DNA of 15,226 nucleotides, taken from positions 1 to 15,226 of the forward strand of contig WTXG01000529.1 of assembly GCA_022496185.1 (NCBI GenBank). Reading direction: 5' to 3'. The notes under the pieces were generated by a model that worked only from the letters and a program-made list of their open reading frames with translations, was not told where the DNA came from and made no database searches. A program made the position numbers and the translations under genes. Shown here one piece after another: positions 1-8,017 of this stretch (the stretch's first letter is position 1; each line of letters begins with the position of its first letter). The stretch comes from Multifurca ochricompacta (lineage: Eukaryota; Basidiomycota; Agaricomycetes; Russulales; Russulaceae).

Positions 1-54
1 ATTTGGGCCCACTTGACTCCGATATCTTATCTAGTAGACGCCCACCAGATTACG

Positions 55-62
55 TATATAAG
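55..62 (+). promoter_or_regulatory. TATA box of the outer LTR promoter
   Basis: TATATAAG lies 34 bp upstream of the A at 89. The same octamer occurs at the same place in the inner LTRs (complement of 14536-14543 and 7669-7676). The spacing suits RNA polymerase II initiation near 89. Confidence 0.75.
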
Positions 63-88
63 TCCGCTGTAGCTACCCTGTAGACCTC

Positions 89-99
89 AGACTCGACTT
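89..99 (+). promoter_or_regulatory. Predicted transcript 5' end, self-primer sequence
   Basis: AGACTCGACTT lies just downstream of the TATA box. It is the exact reverse complement of the 11 nt found 2 nt inside the 5' LTR of the inner element (14265-14275 on the + strand). In Tf1-like elements the first 11 nt of the RNA fold back onto such a site to prime reverse transcription. The flanking block is identical in both lineages, which suggests constraint. The outer element itself has lost the matching site. The exact start site is inferred from TATA spacing. Confidence 0.65.
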
Positions 100-320
100 A
101 TTGAATACATCGGTGCTTGTCTTCTGGACATCCCTTTGGAAGCCTTGACTCGATCGTCTCAGTACTTCTGGTACCTTCTGCTCAACAGTGTCACAAGAGT
201 GCAGCCTCTTTGACTCTGACTCCTCCCATTTAAACTCCAAGAGGTCTTATGGCCTCTTATCTGACTACGAACGAACGCTGTCACACAAGTCGTGTGGAAC
301 GTCCCGCACCGGACGTAACA

Positions 321-1789
321 CCATTGAACGAAGGGACAAGCCTGACCTTTCACAACAAGTACTTGGCTCTGCCACCTGGAAAGATTTTGAGTCTGAGTTT
401 GGATACTACGTCTATCACGATGGAAGATACCAACCAGTAGAATACGATGACGAGAAAAGAGTTTGGTATCGTATCCGATATTCGGACAGCCGACACTCTT
501 GGGTTACTACAGGACCCGCTCCCCCTGAATTTGGATTAGGACCGTGGAGGGAGAATCCCCTGGCCATTGTTACGGACTCTGAACCAGAAGAGTACGTAGA
601 AGAACATAGTGAAGAAGCACTGGTATTAGCGTCGACTACAACCCCAGTTGCACTGGCAGTTGTCACGTCCAGAGCCCCTGCTTTGACAACTCCCCAGATA
701 TCCATACAATCTACCGACACCATCACCCCATTTTACCAGAACATGTCCACCATCGCAGCCCAACTCCCAGATCTGGCTCCTCCTCCTCCACCCCCACCAG
801 CCATGTTACCACCCAACATTCCCCCACCATCGGGACGCCTGTCAGGCGTATTACCACAGACTTTCACAGGAGATCGATCGCAAAGCAAAAAGTTTATGTT
901 GGAGTTCACCACCTTCAAGAACTTCAACCACGATGTCCCCCAGATTATCAACCCCTTCCAACGTGCCAACCTCTTTCTATCATTGATTCGGGGAGAGGCG
1001 GTAGATGACTGGACGATGGAGCAGCTGGAATGGCTAAACGAACAGATTGAGAGTGGTCGTCGTACCACCAGCGAAGGCCTCTGGGAAACTATCGCCCAGA
1101 GGTTCAAGGATGCCTTTACAGATGGACAGGCCAAGCAGAAGGCCGCTAGAGAACTTAAGGCCTTGAGAATGGAGAAGGGAGAACTGGACGCCTATGTGGC
1201 AAAGTTCAGGAGCCTAGCCAACAGAGCCAGCTATGATACTGATGAAGAGGCAACACTGGACCTCTTCTCCCAGGGATTGCCCAATCCACTGGTAAAGAAC
1301 ATTATCCAGTTCCATCACCCCAACGACTGGGATACATGGGTTGACGCTGCTCGACGACAGCAGCAAGACTACCTAGACTTCCAAACACGCTTTGGGGTTG
1401 ATACGAAAAAAGGGAAGACCCGCGACCAGTGGAAGGCTGCCTTTGGAGTTAAACCTGCACACGCCAGTCAGAGGGATCCTAATGCCATGGATACTTCCGC
1501 CGACAGAACCAGAGCACGGGTAGCGCTCACTGAAGACGAAAAGCAGACCCTGATGAAGGAAGGGAGGTGCTTTCGCTGTAAAGCCCAGGGGCACATGTCG
1601 AGGGAATGTCCGAAAAAGGGGGCACGGGCAGCAGAAGCAACGGTCACGCCTGTCCGTAACAATCCACCAACGATCGACAAAAGGACGAAAGAAGAAAAAG
1701 CGCAGGATATATGGGCGAGTATGATGAAAGAAAGCGAAGAAGTAAGAGCCATTTTGGTAGAGAAGGCATTCGTGAAGAAGGATTTTTGA
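321..1789 (+). pseudogene. gag: Outer gag (capsid and nucleocapsid), 5' end deleted
   Basis: Structural Gag polyprotein that packages element RNA into virus-like particles. The frame is open from the LTR junction to a TGA at 1787-1789. An N-terminal part (about 323-740) is rich in Tyr, Trp, Asp and Glu, then acidic and Thr/Ser-rich. A proline run (about 775-835) precedes a capsid-like helical region (about 860-1390) of the retrotransposon Gag type. A CCHC zinc knuckle, CFRCKAQGHMSREC, lies at about 1568-1609, followed by a Lys/Glu-rich tail. The first in-frame ATG is at 743 (MSTIAAQ), conserved in the inner copy. The 140 codons before it are also conserved, mostly by synonymous changes, so the true start is uncertain. 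A 59-bp deletion at 320/321 has removed the original leader and N-terminus, leaving the frame accidentally fused to LTR sequence back to 188. There are no internal stops. Confidence 0.88.
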
Positions 1790-4700
1790 CCGGCTCAAAC
1801 CCATCGGCCTGGGCAAGAGCATTACATGTAACCTCTGTGTATACTAGTCACTTCAAGTCATTAAGAATACCAGTACATTTCGAGACTACACAGAAAACGG
1901 CCGACCGTGACATCCTGATTGACTCAGGTGCCACTGACAATTTTATCAGCCCACGAATGGCAAGAACCATGGGATTGGGAATGCTGGCGCTTCCCCAGGA
2001 AAAGAATATCTGGAATATCGACGGAACCGCCAACCGAGCGGGAAAGATTACACACTATACTGACCTCAATGTCCAAGTAGGGGAAGTAACGAAAGCCATC
2101 CGCTTCCTAGTCACCAACTTAGGCGACGAAGATCTTGTCCTGGGGTATCCCTGGCTTGCAGCATTTGAACCAAAAATTAACTGGAGCGACACGACCATGG
2201 ATAAAGAATTCTACCCTGTCCTTATCACGTCAATGGGGTACGACTATGCCACCCGACATTCGATAGCACGGAAGATGGATAAGGAAAAAGATCTGAGCCA
2301 TGGCTTCACTACCAAGGCATTGGAACTCGCACAGAAGGCAATAGAGGGACAGGTGGAAAAGACTTTTGAAGAGGTAGTGCTGCAGGAATATCACCGCCAT
2401 TGGAGGGTCTTCTCAGAAGAGGAATCGCAACGTTTCCCGCCTGCACGACCATGGGACCATGCTATTGAATTTGTACCCAATGCTCCATCAGCAATTGACT
2501 GCAAAATCTACCCACTGTCACAGGCAGAACAAACGGCACTCACTGCGTTTCTCGAGGAACATCTTGCAAAAGGATATATTCGTCCGTCAAAATCACCATA
2601 CGCGTCACCATTCTTCTTTATCAAAAAGAAGGATGGAAAGCTCCGACCCGTCCAGGATTATTGACGAATTAATGCCTACACTGTGAAAAATGCCTATCCA
2701 CTACCCCTCATATTGGAGCTCATCGACACCATGCAAGACAAGTCCCTGTTCTCTAAAATGGATGTCCGGATCAAGGAAGGAGATCAGTGTAAAGCAGCGT
2801 TCAAAACCAACCAAGGGCTTTTTGAACCAAATGTCATGTTTTTCAGCCTCACCAACTCGCCAGCTACATTCCAATCCATGATGAACCATATATTCCGCGA
2901 TCTCATTCTTACTGGCGAGGTGGTGGTGTACATGGACGATATCCTAGTAGCTACTCCAAACGACCTTGCTCGCCATCGAGCACGAGTACACCAAGTGCTG
3001 GACATTTTATACGAGCATGACCTATACCTTAAACCGGCTAAATGCTCATTTGAACAGCCAGTTGTGGAGTACCTGGGAGTTATCCTAGAAGGAGGACAGG
3101 TGTGAATGGACCCAGTAAAAGTCCAAGGAGTTCGGGAATGGCCCGTCCCCACGTGCGTCAAGGATGTGCGCTCCTTTGTGGGGTTTTGCAACTTCTACCG
3201 ACGATTTGTTTGAGGATTCTCCGAGATTGCCCAGCCACTAAATAGACTGTTGAAGAAGGATGTGCCATGGCAATGGACAGAGGAGCAGCAACGTGCCTTC
3301 GAGCAGATTTGCAATATCATCAGCTCCGAGCCGGTCCTCCTACAACCAGATTTAGAAAAGCCCTTTGAACTGGAAGTCAATGTGTCTCACTTTGCCAATG
3401 GCGTGGTACTGAATCAATGAGATGCGATGGGGTTGCTCCACCCGGTCACCTTCTACTCAGAAACATTCTCGCCGGCCGAACGAAATTACGACATCTGGGA
3501 TAGAGAATTACTAGCCATTGTGAAGGCGCTACGACACTGGCGATCATACTTAGCGGGAACTCCTCATAAGACTATAATTCACACCGACCACTCCAACCTA
3601 CTCTATTGGAAGGAGCCCCACAAGATTAGTCGGCGAGTTGCTCGCGAGGTTCTGGAGCTAGAAGAATACAATTTCGTGTTGAAACACATCGCAGGCAGTC
3701 GCAACGCACGTGCAGACGCGCTGTCACGACGACCAGATCTGAATAACGGTGGGGAGGATAACAATGACATCACAGTACTCCCCAAAGAGGTTTTTGCAAG
3801 GACAGCGGTTGTCAGTCTTCACGACATGGATTTATGGGCCCAAGTTTCACAGAACATGAATCAACAATTATGTGAAACATGGGCAGATGCACATAACCTG
3901 AAGAAAATCAATGGCCTCTGGTGGAAGGACAGGGATCGGCTCGTTGTCACTGGTGGCAACAACATTAAGCGGGGGGTGATCCATTTTCACCACGACCTTC
4001 CCTCTGCAGGACATCCCGGCATCACTAACACATATGCCCTTGCTAAACGAGACTACTGGTGGCCGAACATGAAGAAAGATGTGGAGGAATATGTGAAGGG
4101 ATGTGCAGACTGCCAGGCCAACAAAGTGAATACACACCCACACCCACCAGCACCGTTCCCAATTGCACCAACGACTTCACAACCATTCCAGACCATTGCC
4201 ATGGACTTCATCATCAAACTCCCCACTTCCAGAGGATTCGACTCAATCTTGACCATCACCGACCATGATTGTTCGAAAGCAGCACTGTTCATACCCTGCA
4301 AAGAGTCCATTACGGCCGAGGAAGTGGCCAAACTTTACCTGAATCATGTCTACAGACACTATGGCCTCCCTGAAAAGATCATCTCAGACCACGACCCACG
4401 CTTCACATCAGCATTTGCCAGGGCACTCTGCAAAACGCTAGACATTACCCAAAACATTTCGATGGCATATCACCCACAGACAGATGGACAGTCAGAAAGA
4501 ACAAATCAATGGCTCGAACAGTACCTTCGGTTCTGGTGCAATGGACGACAAGATGATTGGGCTGACTGGCTCGCAACGGCGGAATTTGCACACAATTCTT
4601 GGCCCAACGGCACCACGAAACACACCCCATTCTCGCTTATCATGGGATGGACACCCTGAGCCACATGGATGGGAAAGCCAATAAATGTCCCCTCAGTCAC

Positions 4701-5244
4701 ACAGCGTATCAACCAATGGGAAGAGATCAGGAACTCAGCCAATGAAAACCTGTTGAAGGCGCAAAAGACCCTGGCAGAGAAGCCCACAAGATTCACACCC
4801 TATCGAACCAATGACCTGGTGTGGTTGGAAGGGAAGAACATTCACACGTCACATCCAACAGCCAAACTAGCGCCCCGACGTCACAGGCCCTTCAAGATAA
4901 CAAGGAAGCTGTCAGATGTGTCATATGAACTCAAACTTCCCCCGACATGGCGCATTCACCCGGTCTTCCATGCCAGACTACTCACCCCTTACAAGGAAAC
5001 GTCTCTACATGGAGAAAACTTCCTGAGACCGCCACCTGACCTTATCAATGGGGAAGAAGAGTGGGAAGTAGAACGCATTCTAGATTCGAAGCGACAAGGC
5101 CGAGGGCGCAAGTTGTACTACCTAATCAAGTGGAAGGGATTCCCAGCCTCTGACAACTCATGGGAACCAGCCGGAGATATCTCTGCCCCGACCCTTATCG
5201 CGGAGTTTCACATCCGACACCCAGAAGCACCCAAGAACAGTTAA
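1711..5244 (+). pseudogene. pol: Outer pol: protease-RT-RNase H-integrase-chromodomain, with in-frame stops
   Basis: Polyprotein that copies element RNA into DNA and integrates it. It lies in the -1 frame relative to gag and overlaps its end; the authentic part starts near 1784. The aspartic protease has DSGA at 1921. RT has its YMDD at 2929-2940. The first RNase H catalytic Asp is Asn (AAT at 3379), so RNase H is probably inactive. Integrase has a His/Cys zinc module (about 3985-4125, ending CADC) and a core with Asp (4204), Asp (4387) and Glu (4495), with 35 residues between the last two. A GPY/F-like module (about 4800-4990) has HRPF where the inner copy has HGPF. A chromodomain lies at about 5059-5205. 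TGA codons interrupt the frame at 2662, 3103, 3211, 3418 and 4657; there is no frameshift. Seven RT residues are missing after MDV near 2766. The last 76 residues after TGA 4657 can be annotated only because the frame continues. Confidence 0.9.
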
Positions 5245-5319
5245 AAGAACGGCCCCGGATTCTCTCAACCCCCCCAGTATATGCTACCCCAGTGAATTAC
5301 TACCACAGAACAATCTATC
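5245..5319 (+). other. Spacer between outer pol and ORF3
   Basis: Seventy-five bases separate the pol TAA from the ORF3 ATG. They contain a pyrimidine-rich stretch ending CCCCCCCAG at about 5269-5277, which looks like a 3' splice acceptor, and a short ATG frame at 5281 that ends at TGA 5293-5295. In the inner copy that ATG is in frame with ORF3, and the same codon is CGA instead of TGA. No promoter is visible. Confidence 0.5.
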
Positions 5320-5516
5320 ATGTCTTTCATCGCCGCCTCTGCTGCCATCGACGCTTTCGCCTCCCCGATGACTGTTGTTGAAAACTTCCCATCTGCTCAC
5401 CCATCCACTCGTCCCTCCTCTCCCATCGACTATGAAGCTGCAGAAGCCTGCGTCAAGAACCAGTCCCCAAACCCAAATGACGACTTCACCCACAGTGAAG
5501 AGCCCCACCCCAACGA
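5320..5516 (+). pseudogene. Outer ORF3, fragment 1 (N-terminus)
   Basis: The first 66 codons of the third gene, from ATG 5320 to the solo LTR insertion. The protein begins MSFIAASAAIDAFAS and continues with a Pro/Ser-rich stretch (SPIDYEAAE, then NQSPNPNDDFTHSEE). It matches the N-terminus of the intact inner ORF3 with about two substitutions (A for T, C for R). The frame is cut after PND by the LTR at 5517 and resumes unchanged at 6684, because LTR plus duplication is 1167 bp, a multiple of three. Stops inside the LTR still block translation. This region looks disordered and has no domain I recognise. Confidence 0.88.
5512..5516 (+). repeat. Target-site duplication, left copy (AACGA)
   Basis: AACGA precedes the TGTTAC of the solo LTR and recurs directly after its GTAACA at 6679-6683. 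The uninterrupted inner ORF3 has one AACGA-type sequence here (AACGACTTGC in sense). This identifies the insertion precisely. Confidence 0.93.
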
Positions 5517-5889
5517 TGTTACGACCCTACTCTTTTCCTGATCCTTACACTGCACCTCCCCCCTGCACCACACTTGACTGTCCATTCCACCATCCCTTGA
5601 CCACTTTGGCCCCAGAACCCAGATGCCTATGGCCTTGTGCCTAGGATCTTTGACTTGATGCCCTTGGCTTACTGCCTTGGGACCCTACCTGATGCCTGCA
5701 CCTGACCCACTGATAGTTCAGCTACTGTGCTGTTGGCTGTAGACCCCCTTCTCCTGATACTTGGCCTTTGTCTTGGCCAGTATCTGTACCCTGTCCCTGT
5801 GGCTGACACCCATAGGATCTCTGACACTGTCCCTGCCAATCTAATCTTCGGCTTTGGCTTGTACTTGGCCCTTTGCCAGTCATGTGACC

Positions 5890-5964
5890 CATGTGATCCC
5901 TGACCATGTGATCCCTGACCATGTGATCCCTGACCATGTGACCCTGGACCATGTGATCTTTGAC
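5890..5964 (+). repeat. 15-bp tandem repeat inside the solo LTR
   Basis: Three perfect copies of CATGTGATCCCTGAC (5890-5934) are followed by two variants (5935-5949 and 5950-5964). A partial unit precedes at 5881. Translated on the complement it yields the repetitive HMVRD peptide, which is not a gene. It may be an upstream promoter repeat or simple slippage. Confidence 0.85.
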
Positions 5965-6140
5965 TTTGATCACAGCACCTTCACCTGATCATTTACCCCT
6001 TTCTGATCACATGGCCCATCTGGCTTATCATCCACTCTATCCTTTGTGGGACTTATTGTCCCACACTCTGATTATGCTTATCTTTCTTATCACCCTTATC
6101 TGTCTTCTTTGCCCCTTCCCCAGTCTATTCATATTCACTC

Positions 6141-6214
6141 CTATCTGCTTATCTGTTTATCTGCTTATCTGTTTATCTCTTATCTGCTTATCTTCTTATC
6201 TCTTATCTTCTCAG
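6141..6214 (+). promoter_or_regulatory. Cluster of TTATC (GATA-factor) motifs in the solo LTR
   Basis: About nine degenerate 8-bp units of the form TTATCTGY lie head to tail and end in a pyrimidine tract and CAG at 6214. TTATCT is the complement of AGATAA, the fungal GATA-factor consensus. The cluster lies just upstream of a TATA-like TACTTAAAG (6233). It could be an enhancer. A repeat grown by slippage is the alternative. Confidence 0.5.
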
Positions 6215-6586
6215 AAGCCTCCCTTCGCTACAGTACTTAAAGACACTGTAGACAGCCAGTAGATCCCCAGATTTGACCTCTTGTGCCTTCAGCCTAGAGA
6301 TCTTAGACCCCAATACATCAGAAGCCTTTTCCCCCTCTTTTGCGTCCTTGAGATCCCTGCAGGGACCCCCATTGCCTCTGGCAATGGGTGTGTGCCCTTC
6401 CCTTTGAACCCCTTTGCTGTCTCCTAGGGCTCCAGTGTGCTCAGTGCATTTCCAGCACAGCAACTGGGCCCTGTCTCCACTTAACAGCCTTAGGGGATTA
6501 GCTCCCTTTGGCTGGCTCATCCTGTCTCCCTCTGTGCTTGATTATAGCACCAAACCTTAACTGATCCCGAAGCTAAACAGTGCCCA

Positions 6587-6612
6587 GAGCCTAGCCTTAT
6601 CGTGCTAGGCTC
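6587..6612 (+). other. Perfect 9-bp stem-loop near the 3' end of the solo LTR
   Basis: GAGCCTAGC (6587-6595) and GCTAGGCTC (6604-6612) pair across an 8-nt loop. It sits in the region expected to be R/U5 and could be an RNA structure for 3' end formation or packaging. The role is speculative. Confidence 0.4.
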
Positions 6613-6678
6613 GTGGCTGAGGTAATGGACCCGCGCCGACCCGTGCACGCCGCACAGAACGCTCCGCTGAGCGTAACA

Positions 6679-6683
6679 AACGA
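6679..6683 (+). repeat. Target-site duplication, right copy (AACGA)
   Basis: Directly follows GTAACA (6673-6678) and matches 5512-5516 exactly. ORF3 resumes at 6684 with the codons for LLNGEIDDEAP. Confidence 0.93.
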
Positions 6684-7409
6684 CCTGCTTAATGGGGAGA
6701 TCGATGACGAAGCTCCCAAGTTCCCCTTCATCCCCAACAATCCCAACTCGTCCATGTACTTCCCTCTAGAAATCACGATGGCTGATGGTTCCAAGGTCAT
6801 TGCCAAGTACATCTACTATACCAACGGAGGGATGGATGTGGCAGGATGTATGAGGAAAGACGGACTGGTTTACAGAGCTCCCGTATATCTGGAAGAAAGG
6901 TATACAGGTCGGCTTCATCACACGCTGACCGATGAACAGTTGGGCCACCTTGCTGCGGAGGATTGCCGCGCCTTTGCGATTGATGAAGTAATGAACAATA
7001 TGAGGCTCCCACACTTGAAAGCAGAAGTCATGAGGCTGAGGAAGAACATCACCCTATGGAGAACACTGAACCAGCAGTATAAGGAGCACGCGAAGATGAT
7101 GGCGAGGCTGACGAATGGGATGTTCCAGTTGGAACAGGAGATTGTTGAGATTAGGAAGAGGTTGGAGGCGGGAGATGCATATCAGACAATCGCTGAAAGG
7201 TACGCTGACACCTATGCACGACCTCTCCCTCCTCGGACACTGGGGGCTGCCCCAACGCTGCTGCCAAGTCGGCTCGAGATGCCACAATTGCACAAAAATC
7301 CACGCGGGGAAACCTGCTGGCGATGTGACAGCAGGTATCACATTAGCTGGAACTGCCCTCTCAACCGCAAGTGGTGTCGACACTGCTGAAGCAATCTTCA
7401 CTGGAGCTG
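6684..7409 (+). pseudogene. Outer ORF3, fragment 2 (middle and first zinc clusters)
   Basis: Continues ORF3 at LLNGEIDDEAPKFPFIP and runs to the insertion point of the inner element. It covers a globular segment (MYFPLEITMADG, then YLEERYTGRLHHTL), a charged helical segment likely to form a coiled coil (about 6990-7180), a Pro-rich linker and the first CCHC cluster, CWRCDSRYHISWNC, at about 7315-7356. A TGA at 7387-7389 replaces an Arg codon in the second cluster (CRHC then stop). After the stop the frame continues as SNLHWS up to 7409. Several other differences from the inner copy (Trp, His and Gln for Arg) fit C-to-T decay at CpG. Confidence 0.88.
7405..7409 (+). repeat. Target-site duplication of the inner element, left copy (AGCTG)
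   Basis: AGCTG abuts the inner LTR's TGTTAC at 7410. The right copy is AGCCG (14855-14859). The intact inner ORF3 has AGCCG at this codon, so the left copy carries one CpG to TpG transition. Confidence 0.88.
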
Positions 7410-7987
7410 TGTTACGTCCGGTGTGAGACGTTCTGCATGACTTGTGCGACAGCTCTGTTCGTGTATTCAGATAAGAGGCCAATAAGACCTCTTGGAGTTC
7501 GAATGGATGAGTCAACATCAAAGGGGCTGTTCCCTAGTGACGATGTTGAGTGGAAGGTGCCAAAAGCACTGAGACGATCGAGTCAAAGGTTTCAAGGGGA
7601 AGTCCGGAAGACAAACACCGATGTATTCAATAAGTCGAGTCTGAGGTCTACATTGTAACTACAGCGGACTTATATACGTAATCGAATGAGCGTCTAAAGA
7701 TAAGAATCACGGAGTCAAGTGGGCCCAAATAACTGGAAGCGGAGGGCGTAGAGCCTGGCTTCTACTGATAGGGAATTAAGTAAGTGTCCGGTCGTACGAT
7801 AAGAAGATAAGTGATAAGCAAAGATAAGGGTAGCCAAAGATGCGTAAACAAGTGAGTCACGGGGATGGGCAAAGAGCATGTGACGGATCCCACGATGGAG
7901 ACGTGATCTGGTAGTGGAGAGTGGGCGGCAGGGAAGGGTCATCGTTAGGTAAGAAAAAGAATACGGGCAAAGATGGGGTTCGTAACA
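7410..7987 (-). repeat. Inner 3' LTR (578 bp)
   Basis: Nearly identical to 14278-14854. The differences are T at 7438 for C, A at 7517 for G, four A (7562-7565) for three, and C at 7665 for T. All three substitutions fall in CpG sites. It has the TATA box (complement of 7669-7676), the start block, and GATAAG motifs on the + strand at 7699, 7798, 7806, 7813 and 7823, all upstream of the TATA box in sense. No gene lies within it. Confidence 0.95.
7699..7828 (-). promoter_or_regulatory. GATA-motif cluster upstream of the TATA box, inner 3' LTR
   Basis: Five GATAAG hexamers (7699, 7798, 7806, 7813, 7823), four of them within 31 bp. They match the fungal HGATAR consensus and lie about 20 to 150 bp upstream of the TATA box in sense. 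The 5' LTR carries the same cluster (first of the group of four at 14665-14670, last at 14690-14695). They probably bind GATA-family regulators, for example of nitrogen, light or iron response. Which one cannot be told from sequence. Confidence 0.5.
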
Positions 7988-7990
7988 TCA

Positions 7991-8000
7991 CCCCTCTTCT
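7991..8000 (-). promoter_or_regulatory. Polypurine tract of the inner element
   Basis: In sense AGAAGAGGGG, then TGA, then the 3' LTR's TGTTAC. This is where RNase H leaves a purine primer for plus-strand DNA synthesis. It lies 17 nt after the ORF3 stop. The outer element has the same tract at 15148-15158. Confidence 0.8.
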
Positions 8001-8017
8001 GGTTCTAGCAGTCCCGG

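Larger units (their letters stand above)
1..320 (+). repeat. Outer 5' LTR, 3' portion (320 bp)
   Basis: This stretch aligns end to end with the last 320 bp of the inner element's LTR (complement of 14278-14597), by eye at about 80% identity. It ends in GTAACA at 315-320, the inverted counterpart of the TGTTAC that opens the LTRs of this family. It keeps a TATA box (55-62), one GATA motif (complement, 26-31) and the start-site block at 81-117, which is unchanged between the two lineages although its surroundings have diverged. No gene is expected here. An open frame from a GTG at 188 runs out of the LTR into gag only because of the deletion at 320/321. Confidence 0.92.
5517..6678 (+). mobile_element. 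Solo LTR of a second, unrelated LTR retrotransposon family (1162 bp)
   Basis: The insert starts TGTTAC and ends GTAACA between perfect 5-bp duplications. It has no internal second LTR and no coding capacity, which is the signature of LTR-LTR recombination. Apart from the six terminal bases it does not resemble the 577-bp LTRs of the host element. Inside are five 15-bp tandem units (5890-5964), a run of TTATCT-type units (6141-6214) and a possible TATA-like TACTTAAAG (6233-6241) flanked by 7-bp inverted repeats (CTACAGT 6228-6234, ACTGTAG 6245-6251). It also holds a 9-bp hairpin with a 3-nt loop (6368-6388), a 12-bp palindrome (6354-6365) and a 9-bp stem with an 8-nt loop (6587-6612). The motif order suggests + orientation. 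A non-autonomous element with LTR-like ends is less likely. Confidence 0.87.

Noticed and set aside
188..320. Start of gag inside the outer LTR
   Set aside because: The codon at 188 is GTG and the 45 codons before 323 are LTR sequence, brought into frame by the 59-bp deletion. The inner copy has a TAA at the LTR edge in the gag frame.
249..440. A 63-codon + frame starting MASYLTTNERC
   Set aside because: It starts in the LTR, has no ATG at the matching place in the inner LTR, and overlaps gag in another frame.
5881..5964. CRISPR-like array
   Set aside because: The 15-bp units are contiguous with no spacers and lie in a eukaryotic LTR.
5722..5973. An 83-codon - strand frame with repeated HMVRD
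   Set aside because: The repetition comes from the 15-bp tandem repeat of the solo LTR read in a multiple-of-three period. There is no sign of coding selection.
5517..6678. The insert as a protein-coding or host regulatory segment
   Set aside because: It has TGTTAC/GTAACA ends, exact 5-bp duplications and no coding frame, so a solo LTR explains it fully.
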